Shown one piece after another: positions 32,650 through 44,269 of a stretch of DNA of 64,000 nucleotides. Position 1 is the stretch's first letter; every line of letters starts with the position of its first letter. The stretch comes from Galeruca laticollis (Eukaryota > Arthropoda > Insecta > Coleoptera > Chrysomelidae): positions 162,128,809 to 162,192,808 of the forward strand of contig OY998175.1 of assembly GCA_963921935.1 (NCBI GenBank), written 5' to 3'. Made by a program: the position numbers and the translations under genes. The notes beneath the pieces were generated by a model, which was not told the origin of the DNA, made no database searches, and saw only the letters and a program-made list of their open reading frames with translations.

Positions 32650-34140
32650 CACACAATTTACCCCAAAATAATGTTTGACCTCGGGTTTTAATTATTAAAA
32701 TGCCAAGTTAAAGATACTAGAAAATGACCAGTGGCGAATAGAGATTTACTCACCTCATGTTTATCCACACAAACAAACCACACAAACGCTTGGAAACTTA
32801 TCTTAAGAGAGTTCTCTATAACACAGCTGCGTTCATTAGAACCAGCAGTCTTATTATAATTTAGAAATGAAGAAAACCCATAAATTTCCGCACACGAATA
32901 GATTTTACCTCATCATACAATACCAGCTGAATTCTATATATATCCTCGTTCTTGATCGAATAATTAAGTAAATCTCTAATTAACGCGAGCATAAAAGGCA
33001 ACCACGATTACAAGTGCTTGTTGTTTGCGTTGCCTACCTCTCAGGAAAATAATTAAAATTATAAATATAACGGAAATCCAACAGAATGTACCGTGCCAGC
33101 CACAGATGTCGAGGCACTTAAACTTGAATTAAAAAAATAATACAAAGTATGAAAATTCCATTAGTATAACTAGAAATAAAAGAATAATTGTACCCAAATA
33201 CTTAAACCTTAAATATATATTGAACTACCAAATGAACTAAAAATGATAAGAAGTATTAATACTAGAAAATATAAACCTAGAATATATAATGATTAATAAG
33301 TGTTTTATTTTTTCTTCACCACTGTTCGTGATAGCATTACGATTCATATCATATTTTTAAATTTAACCGCGATACGACATTTTCACCTCGTCTTGTATTG
33401 GGTCAATCGATCGAGTCCAGAGCTAGTTTAAGAGTCGTACGTGAATTACTTCTGCCCAGAGCAGAACCGTGCTTGTGCCCTTATAGCAATCATCCTGTGG
33501 TACATCGTCTCAACGTCGACCGGCCAGCAGAGTATCCAAAGAAACGGAGTAAAGGTAAAATGTCATTTCGTAATTAAAACGAAAATACAGTCCACTTGAA
33601 ATAAAATGTGATATCATCGTGAATAACAACAACAGAACACTTATTTTAATATCCAAATTTTATCATGAAATAAGTATATAGATTTGAAGTTTTATTTAAT
33701 AAAATTTTGGGACACAGTCTTGATTGTAAGAATGTTTTGAAACTTTGCTAAGGATTTTATATTATAAGCATCACCGGTCCTATGAACAGTTGATTGTATT
33801 ACCTCTGTAGAGTTTGTTTTACTTTTACTGTAATATAGTGAATGTACTTAAGTAATAGCGGATTCTTTTTTTGAATAAATTTTCATGATTTTAGATCTAA
33901 TGGGCTCGTTTCATGAATTTCAATGAAAATGTCACAAGATATATTGGGTCTGAACTAAGTATTTGCAACTAATAATGCCACTCTACGATTTCAAATAAAA
34001 TATTGAAATTTGAATTCTTGTGATAGACTGTGGTAGGCTAGAGCCAATGGCAAACAAAGAAATTTTGCGCTGTTGTCACGAGGAAAACTTTATATAAGTA
34101 GACTCGTTATCTTTTTTCATTAACGCCCGTTAAAGACATA
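32650..34140. other. AT-rich stretch, one exon-like block
   Basis: Mostly featureless AT-rich DNA, except the exon candidate at about 33372-33554. Confidence 0.4.
33372..33554 (+). other. Candidate coding exon, unrecognised
   Basis: An open frame reads ESRASLRVVRELLLPRAEPC and then CPYSNHPVVHRLNVDRP, ending in a basic cluster at a GGTAAAA donor. The composition is protein-like and less AT-rich than the flanks. No acceptor is certain, and no partner exon was found within several kb. It could be an isolated host exon or a transposon fragment. Confidence 0.3.
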
Positions 34141-34200
34141 GCAGTAAGTAAAACTCAAAATCCGTACTACAGCATTTATTGATAAAAGATGAAGGGGCAA

Positions 34201-34235
34201 CTAGTTTCAGCTCACTGAGCCATCATCAGGCCTGT
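34201..34235 (-). ncRNA. Hammerhead-like ribozyme core
   Basis: On the minus strand the sequence CTGATGATGGCTCAGTGAGC is followed by TGAAAC. This gives the conserved CUGAUGA and GAAA boxes bracketing a short stem II (GCUC/GAGC). The stem III and cleavage site are not clearly formed from flanking bases. Such motifs are known at the ends of Penelope-like elements. Confidence 0.35.
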
Positions 34236-34239
34236 AACA

Positions 34240-35500
34240 GGTATCAAGACAGAAAACGAGAAGACATATAAAACATAAACACAACCTTAAAGGTATACAT
34301 CAATCCACATGGAAAGTGTAATAAAAGGAACACTGTCACATGTCCGTGGCATCCAGCAGAACCAAACATATATCATTAGGCAAAAAGGGAATAGTACTGT
34401 AGGGAGATATTATTAATAAAAATAGTAATAAAAATTTACATAATTATGTAAAACGTCAAACAAAATAAAATTAAGTTAAAATAGGACAACATAAAGAAAG
34501 TCATTAAAATTGGATCAACGTACAAAAGAAAAAAAGAAAAAAACATAGACATCGTCGTCCAACAGAATGCGTCCGAAGCAGGAAGTCTTGTAGTCGTAAT
34601 AAGATATAGGGGCAGAGAGAACCGAATGCGGACCAACAGAAAAGAAAATTAAAATAAGAAGTGATGTAGTACCCCTCCCACAGAGAAATGAAGGGAGAAT
34701 ACGGAGTATAATTCCCTAATGTGAATGTAAAAATAATAATAATAATAATAATTTCCTGGAAATTATGTATAAAGCTTGTCAAAAATGCCCACACCGTGAT
34801 GTAAGTGAGGAGAATGGCGAACATTCTTGTACTATAAGTCTGAAGAGTAAAGTGAAGTCCATAACCCGACACTTGAATAGTAATACTACTAAATTGAAAA
34901 TTTTTATGATGTTACAATAATCTGAAGCGCAGTAACTCAGTACTATCGCAAATAAGACAAGATGGTTGGAGAACTGCCAAATGACAAGGACCACGGATAG
35001 CCTTCAATAACAAAATGAAAAGTATTTAAAAAAGAGATGAATGAGACATGTTAACAGTCGTGTAAAGAAATTATCCAAAACACAGTATAATGTAAAAGTA
35101 CAAAGTCTTTTAACAATATCAATTAAGTAATCGTCAGAACTAGAGATTAAGCCATGACAATTAACAAAAAGAAGAATCAACATGAAAGGCAACAGTATTC
35201 AAATAAGTCGTGACAAAAGTTAAAAATTATGAAATGAAAACTTTGAAAGAAATCAACAATTTAAGCATGGAATTATAAAAATCAATAACAAATACATAAT
35301 AAGTGCAAAACAATTGTGACTGTCTGAAATATGAAGTAGGTAATTATCAATACAAAAGAAGAATCATTCCTTGTGTAGAAAAACCCAGTTTTTGGCCAAG
35401 TCAAGGACGCCAAAGTTATAGCAATACAAATTCCTTTTGTAGAATGCATCAGAGACCGTTAAGACAGGAAAAGGCAAAGCTTTTTGTACATCTATACTGT
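34240..35500. other. No supported gene
   Basis: AT-rich DNA with a short AAT run near 34732-34752. Open frames on the minus strand are hydrophobic and low-complexity, with no recognisable domain. Confidence 0.4.
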
Positions 35501-35510
35501 AGAAATACAG

Positions 35511-36650
35511 TCATTCATTTTCGTTAAATATATTTGTTTTAAAATAATCGCAGGTCTTGCAAGTATCTTTCCTCGGAGTGTAAAAGTGAATATTGAATTT
35601 TGTATAAAAAATGTACCTGTAAAAATATTCTTTCACAGTTTCTTTCTCATTTTCTTGACATTTCTCAACGTACAATTTGTACATTTGACGAAGATTTAGT
35701 GATTCTTGCAAATACATTCGATGAGGATTGTGCTGCCTAGTATAGTGGCTCTTGTAGAGAGAGAATGATTCAATGTGTTGTTTTAAAAAGTTTACTTCTT
35801 CATCAAATATTTCCCTTGAACGGCACCTCTTTTTACCCCTTAAATCATCGCCTGGCGACCTACCATCATTGGTACTTTTTAGAGCCTGACACTGATATTT
35901 TAAATGTGTTCAAGAAATATTTTTTACACGCAGTTATGGATATGTCATTTTCAGGCTTCAAAAGATACTTATTTGAAGAGGAGCTCTTCCACCATTCTTC
36001 CTTTCTCAGCCTTCTTTGTTTAACTGCATATTTTTGGATTAATCCACAAATATCGGTATTTCGTATTACGAAATTTCCCATTTTCCAGAAAGATTCAAAT
36101 AATGATTTTCTTTTTACTGCAGTGATTTTTTCATTACTCTTCAACTTACATGCACGCTGAGTATCTTCAAATGACTTCCCTTCTACGACGACACCCTTCT
36201 TGGTAACATTTCGCCGACCAAAGTTGATTGCCATTTTTGGTTTACTTTGTTTGCGCTGGTCAGTATTTCTAGTTCTTTTTTTGTTATGTTTATGTTGAGA
36301 GGCCCATTTTCCAAGGCTTCTTGCATATCACAATTCTGAAATAGATGAATATACAACAAGTGCAGGTTGGACTAAGTTTGAGATATTAATGACAGTCCTA
36401 GGTCCCGACGACTGATTTGGGTCAGTATTAGGATTAGTTAAAGCATCACTCACATTTTACAAGCAATAAGTATGATCATAATGTGATGTTTGGTTTGGTT
36501 TGGAAAATTGTTAGGCCTAACAGGCAGAAGTCTAATCCAAGGTCTATTCTCAGTTGGATTTGGATCAAAGTCAAGATTTTCAATGTTATTATCAATGTAT
36601 TCAGAGGAATCTGAATCGTTATTTAGCGCTTTAAATCTATTCCTCAAGTT
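35511..36650 (-). pseudogene. DUF7869-type transposase-like gene, copy B, truncated
   Basis: Minus-strand blocks correspond to the N-terminal half of copy A. The block 36650-36450 is acidic (DSDSSEYIDNN). Around 36280-36234 KRTRNTDQRKQSK begins the basic region, running into NVTKKGVVVEGKSF and ITACKKYFLNTFKIS (to 35866). Then, in another frame, HIESFSLYKSHYTRQHNPH leads to YLQESLNLRQMYKLYVEKC and the C-x2-C pair TPRKDTCKTCDYF ending near 35511. The second half with the NCSGQNKN motif is absent. Sequence divergence from copy A is high, so they are different families rather than recent duplicates. Confidence 0.6.
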
Positions 36651-37104
36651 ATAACATATTCTATTTTTTCAATTAAATGCACTACATTATAAAAATCGAA
36701 AGAAGTACTCAATGTAATATTATTATTCCTAAAACCATAATGCATCTAAAACACCAGTATTTCCACGCAATTCAAATGAATGAAAACAATGTATTGAGTA
36801 ATAAAATCTACTACTTTCACTGTCCAAACAGCTTGTCAAACAGTTTTACTAAAAACTATTTAAAAATGCACTTAAAAAACTGTCTTAAAGATAGTTTAAC
36901 AAACTAAACACATCATACCAAAACAGCAACAAACACTGACTTATGCCACTATCATTCTAAACTAAACAGCTGTTCTGTAAGACACAAAACTTGTACCGCT
37001 CCTAGTGGCGAGTTTTGATATTACTGAACCGAACTACAACAAATGCAACAAAATATGGCCTCAACTCAATATTTTAAACTTACCAACCTATGCCACTATC
37101 ATTC

Positions 37105-37498
37105 TCAGGGGCTCATATTATCTATTACTGGAATATCAGGCACTTGATATTCGTTTTGGATGTTAATGTCAGGAATATCCGTTGTGTCAATATCTTTTTT
37201 TTATCCATATAGTATCGTCATCATTCATTAAACAAAGAATTTCTCGGGCACGTCTAGCCGCAATTCTTTGAGGACGAATTTTTGCGATAGGGAAAATTTC
37301 TTGTTGTTTTTTATGCGATCGCTTGTGTGGGTTAGCGGCTTTGTATGATGAAAAATATAGACCACATGTGCCACATGATCTTTTAAACATGTATGTCTCG
37401 ACACTGGGGCAATAACTAATGTGCGGTATTTGCTTCAAATGGGATGACACTGGAAGATTCAAGAGGCAACAATTGAGAAAACTTACCTTCGGAATCAT
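37105..37498 (-). pseudogene. C2H2 zinc-finger exon, frameshifted near its end
   Basis: The frame has one clear C2H2 finger, CGTCGLYFSS followed by NPHKRSH, with C-x2-C-x12-H-x3-H spacing. A basic IRPQRIAARRAREI helix and an acidic stretch follow. A run of eight A near 37196-37203 shifts the frame; after it the continuation DIDTTDIPDINIQNEYQVPD reaches a TGA at 37105-37107. An acceptor may lie near 37405. The same phrase at the 3' end (TATGCCACTATCATTCT) is repeated at 36942. Function unknown; it may belong with copy B as part of one element. Confidence 0.45.
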
Positions 37499-37734
37499 CG
37501 TTACCTGCGACTACATACCAAAAGGTGGTGGTAAAAATACTTCTTTTAGTAGTAGCAAAAAACTAGAACGTCGTGTACACATGATTAGCATACCAAGTAA
37601 CATTATTTTTTAATATTGCAGCTCTTAAATTTTGACATGTGGCGTTACAAAGTTTTTGAAACCCCCCGCCCATTATGTCACATTTCGTTGTCTTCCTCCC
37701 CCCTTGACGTGTGACGTAATTTACAGATGGCCCC

Positions 37735-38470
37735 CAAAAGGGAAATACTCCAACAGTAGAATGAATTTGTTTTGTTTTGCAAAATATAACGTCACGCGAT
37801 CTGATAGGCGTGACCAAGGACGGTACTTCATAATAATTTTTCAAAAACAAATTAATCTTTATCAACTTCAATCTAATTGACTTTTTACATTAGCAAAAAA
37901 ACTAGCAAAAAATAAAAATCTTGTAAACATGCACTATGAACAAATTAAAATACATGAAAATAACCTTAACGCCTTAACCTACAAGCGGGAAATACTCTCG
38001 CAGTCGAATGAAGTTGTTTTGTTTTGTAAACTATGATGTCCCGCTCTTTGATAGGCGTTCAATGTCACATCACTAATGGCGGTAACATCATAATTTTGTT
38101 TCTCAAAAACATAAAAATCTTTGCCATATCAATCAACCCAAGTGTTTTTTTACATTATAAGTCCTTAAAAACTAGCAAAAAAATAAATTTTTTATAAGAA
38201 TGCACTATACACAAATTAAAATGTTATACAAAGATAACCTTAACGCTTTAACTTACAAGCGGGAAATACTCTGACAGTAGAATGAAGTTGTTTTGTTTTG
38301 TTTTGTAAATTACGTCACGCACCCTGATAGGTGTTTAATATCACGTGACTAATGGTGTTAATTTCACAAATTTTATTTCAAAAAAAAATATTCTTTATCA
38401 ATTTAATCAACCCAATTGATTTTGTTATTTGTAGACCTTAAAAACTAGCAAACAAAATAAAGAACAGTAA
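37735..38470. repeat. Three tandem repeats of about 246-275 bp
   Basis: Units start near 37737, 37983 and 38257 at GGGAAATACTC and share, in order, TAGAATGAAGTTGTTTTGTT, a GATAGGCGT box, AAAAACTAGCAAAA and TAACCTTAACGC. The spacing is 246 then 274 bases. Divergence is moderate. They could be subterminal repeats of a large element or a small satellite array. Confidence 0.8.
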
Positions 38471-38479
38471 AAAATGTTC

Positions 38480-39740
38480 TTATTTTCAACCACCCTATTC
38501 AAAAATAAAACAGCTAGAAAAATCAAGAAACTAACAAAAGATACAAATGAAAGTTTCTCTTGAACTGTAAACATGAAAACTTGGTTGATTTGTTTACATC
38601 ATGTTTTTTGTTCACATGTAATTTAATATGTCTTGAGTTATTTAGCATAGCCTGTATTTTTTCTTAAGAATACTTTCAAAAAATTTTTATTCGCAAGATA
38701 TGTTGTAATATGTAGAATAATATTGCTATTATATCACTGAGCCAACTCATAATAACTTTGAATTTTTTTTTTGAATTCACCAGTTTATTACTTATTCACC
38801 GTTTACCTGTTCCACAGAATTTTCTTAGAGTTCCATAGAAATAATCAAGTTATAAGAAAAACGCTATTAAACCGTTACAAAGGTCCTATTTTATTGAATT
38901 TCTGATTAATGTTTCCTGAAAGCCATTCTTCTGTAACATGCCAACCGGCTTGTTACGTTTTTCGTCAAATATCTTTTCAATTTCGTTAACGTATTGTGGC
39001 TCAGTAGTCCCTTCCGTCGCATACACTTCAAGAACCAGAATCAAAATTAATTTGTCAATTCCCCCTTCCCTTTGAGTGCTTCCTGGTAGTGAAACCATTA
39101 TTATTATAAAAATTCCACCGTGGTGAAATTTTTTATATTCGCTAGTAGGCTAAGGTTTTTTGAATGTTTCTTTTTCTTTGCTTCTCCTGTGTAGTGGGTA
39201 CAAAATAATCTAATTTCTATTTTATGTTGTACATGGCACGGGTCTGGCTTTTAATATTCCGCTTCTCTTATTTAACTTGTTTGTCCCACTTTTGTAACAA
39301 TTTGAATTTTTTGTTTATTTAGGGAACAGAATGAATAGAATAGATTCCTGTCTGATTATATTGTAAGAAATATAAATTCAGTTTTTATGTAATATGTTAG
39401 AGCATAAGCTCCTTTTTACCCACATCTGTTCTATCTACTTTTTCCTTCCTTATTTATTCTTGTTCCTCTTTACTCTATTTTTCTTTCCGGAGCTTTGCAG
39501 TCGTTAGGCCACAGTTAAGACATTACTAGGTCACCGTTAGGACACTGATAGATCACTACTAGGATCACACCAGGATTTCGCTCATGCAGTTACCACTAAC
39601 ACTACGATACCACGTTCATTTGTCTTATCTCCATCTTATATAAGTTTAGAGTTGGTGTTTTTTTAATATAACCGCATTGTACAAGTTCTGTGTATTTTGA
39701 ATACGCCGTTAATGCGAATCACTGTATTTTTCAATAAATT
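38480..39740. other. No supported gene
   Basis: AT-rich sequence. The minus frame at 39098-38886 and the one at 39991-39743 show no recognisable domain. Confidence 0.4.
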
Positions 39741-40065
39741 TGTTATTGTTGAAGCTTTCTTATTGATTTCGGCAATTTGTAGCAAATTGGGTGATCATGT
39801 TCGTGGATAATTTGTAATAGTTTACAAAGTGTTTCCAGCTTTCCACCATTTTCTTGTTTTGTAAATTTCGTTCCGTTAAAACGGTGGTGGCGTCCAATAG
39901 TAAGCAAGCAATAGTAATACTTTAACTGATACCAAATACCACTCCCTGGCGAGGAGTTTCCAGCTGGGGTCTTTAAGGTTGCACTTATCAACTCATTTAT
40001 AAACAGCAGTTACAAAGTAACTTTATAATAATACATTATTTATTTCATAGTTTCAGTCTACTTAC

Positions 40066-41709
40066 CTTCCATACCGTGGGGAAGGAGCATGACCAATCCA
40101 GTTTGTCGTACCCATTTGGCCTGTCCGCTAGATAACATTTGATCGATGATACACTGAGCTGTGTTGGAGAAATCTCCGAATTGGGCCTCCCAAATGACAA
40201 GTGCGTTCGGATTAGTCATAGAATAACCAAGTTCGAAGCCGAGTACACCATATTCAGAGAGGGAACTATTGCAAACTGTGTAAGGTGCTTGATCTGGGTA
40301 GAGATTGCACAACGGGCTGTAACGAAGACAACATATTATTTAGAAAAAAAAAAGAAGATTTTTGGTAAAACTGAAGTACTGACCGATAAGTAGCTTTATC
40401 TACTGTCTGATGGTGGAGTACATGATGTCTGTGAGAGAAAGTACCTCTTTCAACATCTTGACCAGATAATCTAACGTGAATACCTTCTTTAAGTAACGAA
40501 CCAAACGCCATTGCTTCTCCTAAGGCCCAATCGGCGATTCTGTTTTCTACCATCTCCATTCTAGATTTTAAAATACGTTCGATACCTACAAATCAAAAAT
40601 TAAGAAAGCGACTAAGTTTTTTTTCTAAATAATTCTTTTACCTTTGTGTATTTTAAATTCAGTTGCATTTGGAGGAGGTGCTGAAAATCTCTTTCCAATA
40701 TGTACTAAAGTTTCTTCAATAACTCCAGTTGAATTAACCTTCAATGGATCCTTTCCCTCGAAGAATCCTGACCAAGGGCTGTCGATCCAATCTTTATATT
40801 TGATATGTGTTTCCTGACGTGCCCTATCGAATGCTTCTTCGCAAATTTTGTCGTATTTAGCTTTCACGTCTTTAACTTCCTCTTCAGTTACTATTCCTGT
40901 TTAATACAATTTCATATCAACTTTTAGATCAATTAATTTTTGAATAGCAATGTTACCTTCCTTCGTTAATTGTTCGGCGTATTTATCCAAACAGGGTTTG
41001 GTCTGTTTGATTTTTCTGTACATGAGAGGTTGTGTAAACATGGGTTCATCAATTTCGTTGTGTCCATTTCGACGGTAACATACAAGATCGATGATAACGT
41101 CTTTATGGAATGTAGCTCTCCATTCGGCGGCTATGTTACAAACGTGGATTACACTTTCGGGATCGTCGGCATTTACGTGGAATATCGGAGCGTTTACGAC
41201 ACGTGCAACATCTACAATAGCGAATCAAATCATGAGTTCAAATAGAAGATTAAGTGATTTTTAATTTGATAATATACCTGTGCAATAGGGTGAAGATCTT
41301 GAAAAACGTGGATCAGTGGTAAAACCGATTTGATTATTGACAACAATATGTATGGTACCATGAGTAGTATAATCGGGTAACTCTGATAAGTGCATAGTTT
41401 CAAATACAACTCCTTGTCCTGAGAACGCTGCATCACCGTGTAACAAAATAGACATGACCTGAAAATATTATCAAAATTAATTGTATATAATTTAATTTAT
41501 GATCACCCTGTATAAGCCATTATCAAAAATTGAAAATATAACAATTATTGACTTGATTAATTTTATAACCTACTTTTTTGCCCTCTCCATCTCCTCTGTA
41601 AAATTGTTCTGCTCTAGTTTTACCCTGAGTAACTGGATCGACGGTTTCAAGATGTGAAGGATTCGCCACAACAGCCAATCGGATATTTTTATTTGTGACT
41701 CGGTTTAAC
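40066..41709 (-). CDS. Ogdh: 2-oxoglutarate dehydrogenase E1, six internal exons
   Basis: Six exons in order are 41709-41574, 41458-41278, 41211-40957, 40896-40642, 40585-40384 and 40316-40066, with short introns, GT-AG sites and phases that all join without a stop (1,280 bp, about 426 codons). The enzyme is the thiamine-diphosphate-dependent E1 of the mitochondrial 2-oxoglutarate complex in the TCA cycle, converting 2-oxoglutarate to succinyl groups on E2. Visible motifs: the N-side AVVANPSHLE, the cofactor region HGDAAFSGQGVVFE with VVNNQIGF, YRRNGHNEIDEP, the transketolase-pyrimidine part RLSGQDVERGTFSHRHH, and SEYGVLGFELGYS with WEAQFGDF. The last exon ends at MLLPHGMEG. The N-terminal targeting part, the lipoyl-interacting region and the C-terminus (over half of a roughly 1,000-residue protein) are not in the window. 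The donor at 40065 is good, so further exons must lie more than 40 kb downstream or be lost. Confidence 0.95.
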
Positions 41710-41879
41710 CTAGAACAAAATAATTGAATAAATCTTAGAGTAATACTATACAATAGAGAGTGCTATTCATTCATAAACACGTTAATTTCTACTGCCAACA
41801 ATCCTAAACGTCAGTAGTAAAAAATTACAAACCATAACGTACGGGATGATTTGTAGTCCGGTCCTCTAGCCTCGAACGC

Positions 41880-44265
41880 TGTTCTCACACAGACGTACGT
41901 AGAAGTTATTTTAACAGGGTGCGATTCCATCAAACTCCTCGAAAAACTCTATTTAGAACTAAAATCATTGCTTGAACCGTCTGGTTTCCATTTGCATAAA
42001 TGAGGATCTAATTCTCAAACTTTTCTAGAAAAAATATCGCGAACACAAATAACTGAATTTGACATCAATCTAGAACAACCTCCCTGTACGGGTTTTGGCG
42101 TAAAATGGATTCCCATAAGCGATGAATTCCAAATATCCGTATCCACTGAACTCGTCAGTGAGGACAATATCACCAAGAGAAAAATTCTATCGCATATCTC
42201 ACAGTGTTATGACCCCCTGCGTTGTGTAAATCCCGCAATTGTGAAAGCAAAAATGCTGATGCAGAAAATCTGGAAATTAAAATGTAACTGGGATGATAAA
42301 ATCTTACGAAAATGGGAAGAATTCCTAATTACCATCTGCCAAATTAAGCATTTAAAAATCCCTCGTTTTTTTTCAATCACAAAGAAATAAACAAAATTGA
42401 GCGTCATTCCTTTTCGGATGCGAGTTCCGAAGCGTACGGCGCATGTGTCTTTGTCAGAACTATTTACACTGATAAACATGTATTCGGACATCTGCAAAAT
42501 CGCGTGTGGCATCACTGAAAACTATCTCAATTCCTAGACTTGAACTCTGTTAACTTGTAGACTGACTCTCAAATTTCACTCTGTTGGTGCATAAGCCACC
42601 CAAGTCGATGGTCGGTATTTGTATCAACTACAGTATAAAAAATACAAACGTAAACAGCAAACTTTCAGTGGCGGTACGTGCGATCAGTTGATAATTCAGC
42701 TGACGTGATGTCACGCGGAAAATTCAGTCCTGAAATCCACCCCATGTGGTTTAATGGACCCAAATTCCTTAATGACTTGAGTTTCGGACTCTTCTCAACG
42801 CGAAATTACAAAAAACTTTGATAACCTACCTGAGGAAAGAAACGCAGCGTTAGCAATTATGTCAGACCAAAACAACTTTTGGCAAAACAGTTTCTCAAAC
42901 TTCTCTTCATTTTCCAAACTACAACGCACAGTGGCGTGCATTCTACGATTTGCTCATAATTCGAGAAATAAAGAAAATCAATTCAAAAGACCCGTCAGTT
43001 AGCGAACATTGAAGTCATAATTAACCTTCGTCATCTAACAAGTTCAAAATCAGTCCGTTTCAACGGAAAAAGGGGAACTTTCAAAGAATAAAAATCTATC
43101 AAACAAACAACTATATCCTTCAAACCGTTTTTAGATTCATCCGGTCATCTCCGTGTCGGAGGTCGAAATATTCATCGAGCAAAAACATCCAATCTTATTA
43201 CCATCAAAAAATCACGTAACTTCTCTTATCCTAAAACAACAGCTTGTGTGTTTAGGCCATGCTGGCGGAGAAAATGTCCTATCAAATGTACGATTACGCT
43301 TCTGGCCTCTCAATGGTTTAAGGCAAATCAAGCACATAATTAGAAACTGCAAAATTTGTTATCGATTAAACGCACAGTTGGCTCAGCTGATAATGGCCGA
43401 CCTTCCGAAAGACAGAGTCACATACTCACGCCCTTTCCAAAAGTTGGTATCGACTTCGGAGGCCCCTTTTTCATAAAATCATCCACTCTACGCAAAGCTC
43501 CCGTAACAAAATGTTAGATATCAATTTTCGTATGCATGGCGACCAAAGCCGTGCATATAGAACTAGTATCTAATGTTGCTACGGACGCATTTATAGCCAC
43601 TTTGAAACGTTTCGTAGACGGGGTAACCCCAGTATCATTTACACATACAATGCAACAATCTTTCTTGGAGCTAGAAATCAGTTAAGAGAACTTTATAATC
43701 ACTTTCAGAATAAAGAATTTACTGATACAATACAAAATTATCTGGCTCTAAACGAGACACACTGGAAATTCATTCCACCAAAATCCCCACATTGGGGAAG
43801 CTGCAATTAAAAGCGCCAAGTATCACATCTCAAGACTTATTGGTTTCACAATATCAACTTTTGAACAATTCGCAACTATTATGACTCAAATGGAAGCAAT
43901 ATTAAACTCACGGCCTTTGAGTACATTACCGAACGGTCCCTCTGATTTTCAGTATCTCACTTCTGGCCATTTCCTGATAGGATCCAGTCTGAGGGCTTAT
44001 CCGGAAAAAGACCTATCTCATGTACCAGAAAACGGAGCTAAATTTTGGCAACAATGCGCAGAAACCCAGCAGCTGTTTTGGAAAAGGTGGTCTGCTGACT
44101 ATCTGTATAAACTGGACTCCAAAATGGCTAAAAACACATGAGAACCCACAAATAAACGATGTAGTCCTCTTAAAAGAAGAAAGCGTTCCACCTCTTAATT
44201 GGCAAGTCATAGAAACCATAATCGGACCTGACGGGAAAGGTGAGGGTCGTCCGCTTAAAAACTAA
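41880..44265 (+). pseudogene. BEL/Pao retrotransposon pol, 5'-truncated and decayed
   Basis: The plus frames start inside the reverse transcriptase, where the catalytic YVDD box has become YVEV (in QTYVEVILTGCDS). RT thumb follows (NITKRKILSHISQCYDPL), RNase H with FSDASSEAYGACVF, and integrase from 43153 with the H-x-C finger (HAGGENVLSNVRLRFWP; CKICYRLNAQ). The integrase core near 43540-43870 is broken by stops. It resumes as ILNSRPLSTLPN and reaches a C-terminal stop at 44265. It lies directly upstream of the first Ogdh exon in the window, in opposite orientation. LTRs were not recognised. Confidence 0.85.
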
Positions 44266-44269
44266 AACA

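Noticed and set aside
38886..39098. 70-codon minus frame
   Set aside because: No homologous features and no splice sites supporting it.
39743..39991. 82-codon minus frame directly downstream of Ogdh as its next exon
   Set aside because: Sequence does not continue the expected E1 protein after LLPHGMEG and lacks a convincing acceptor.
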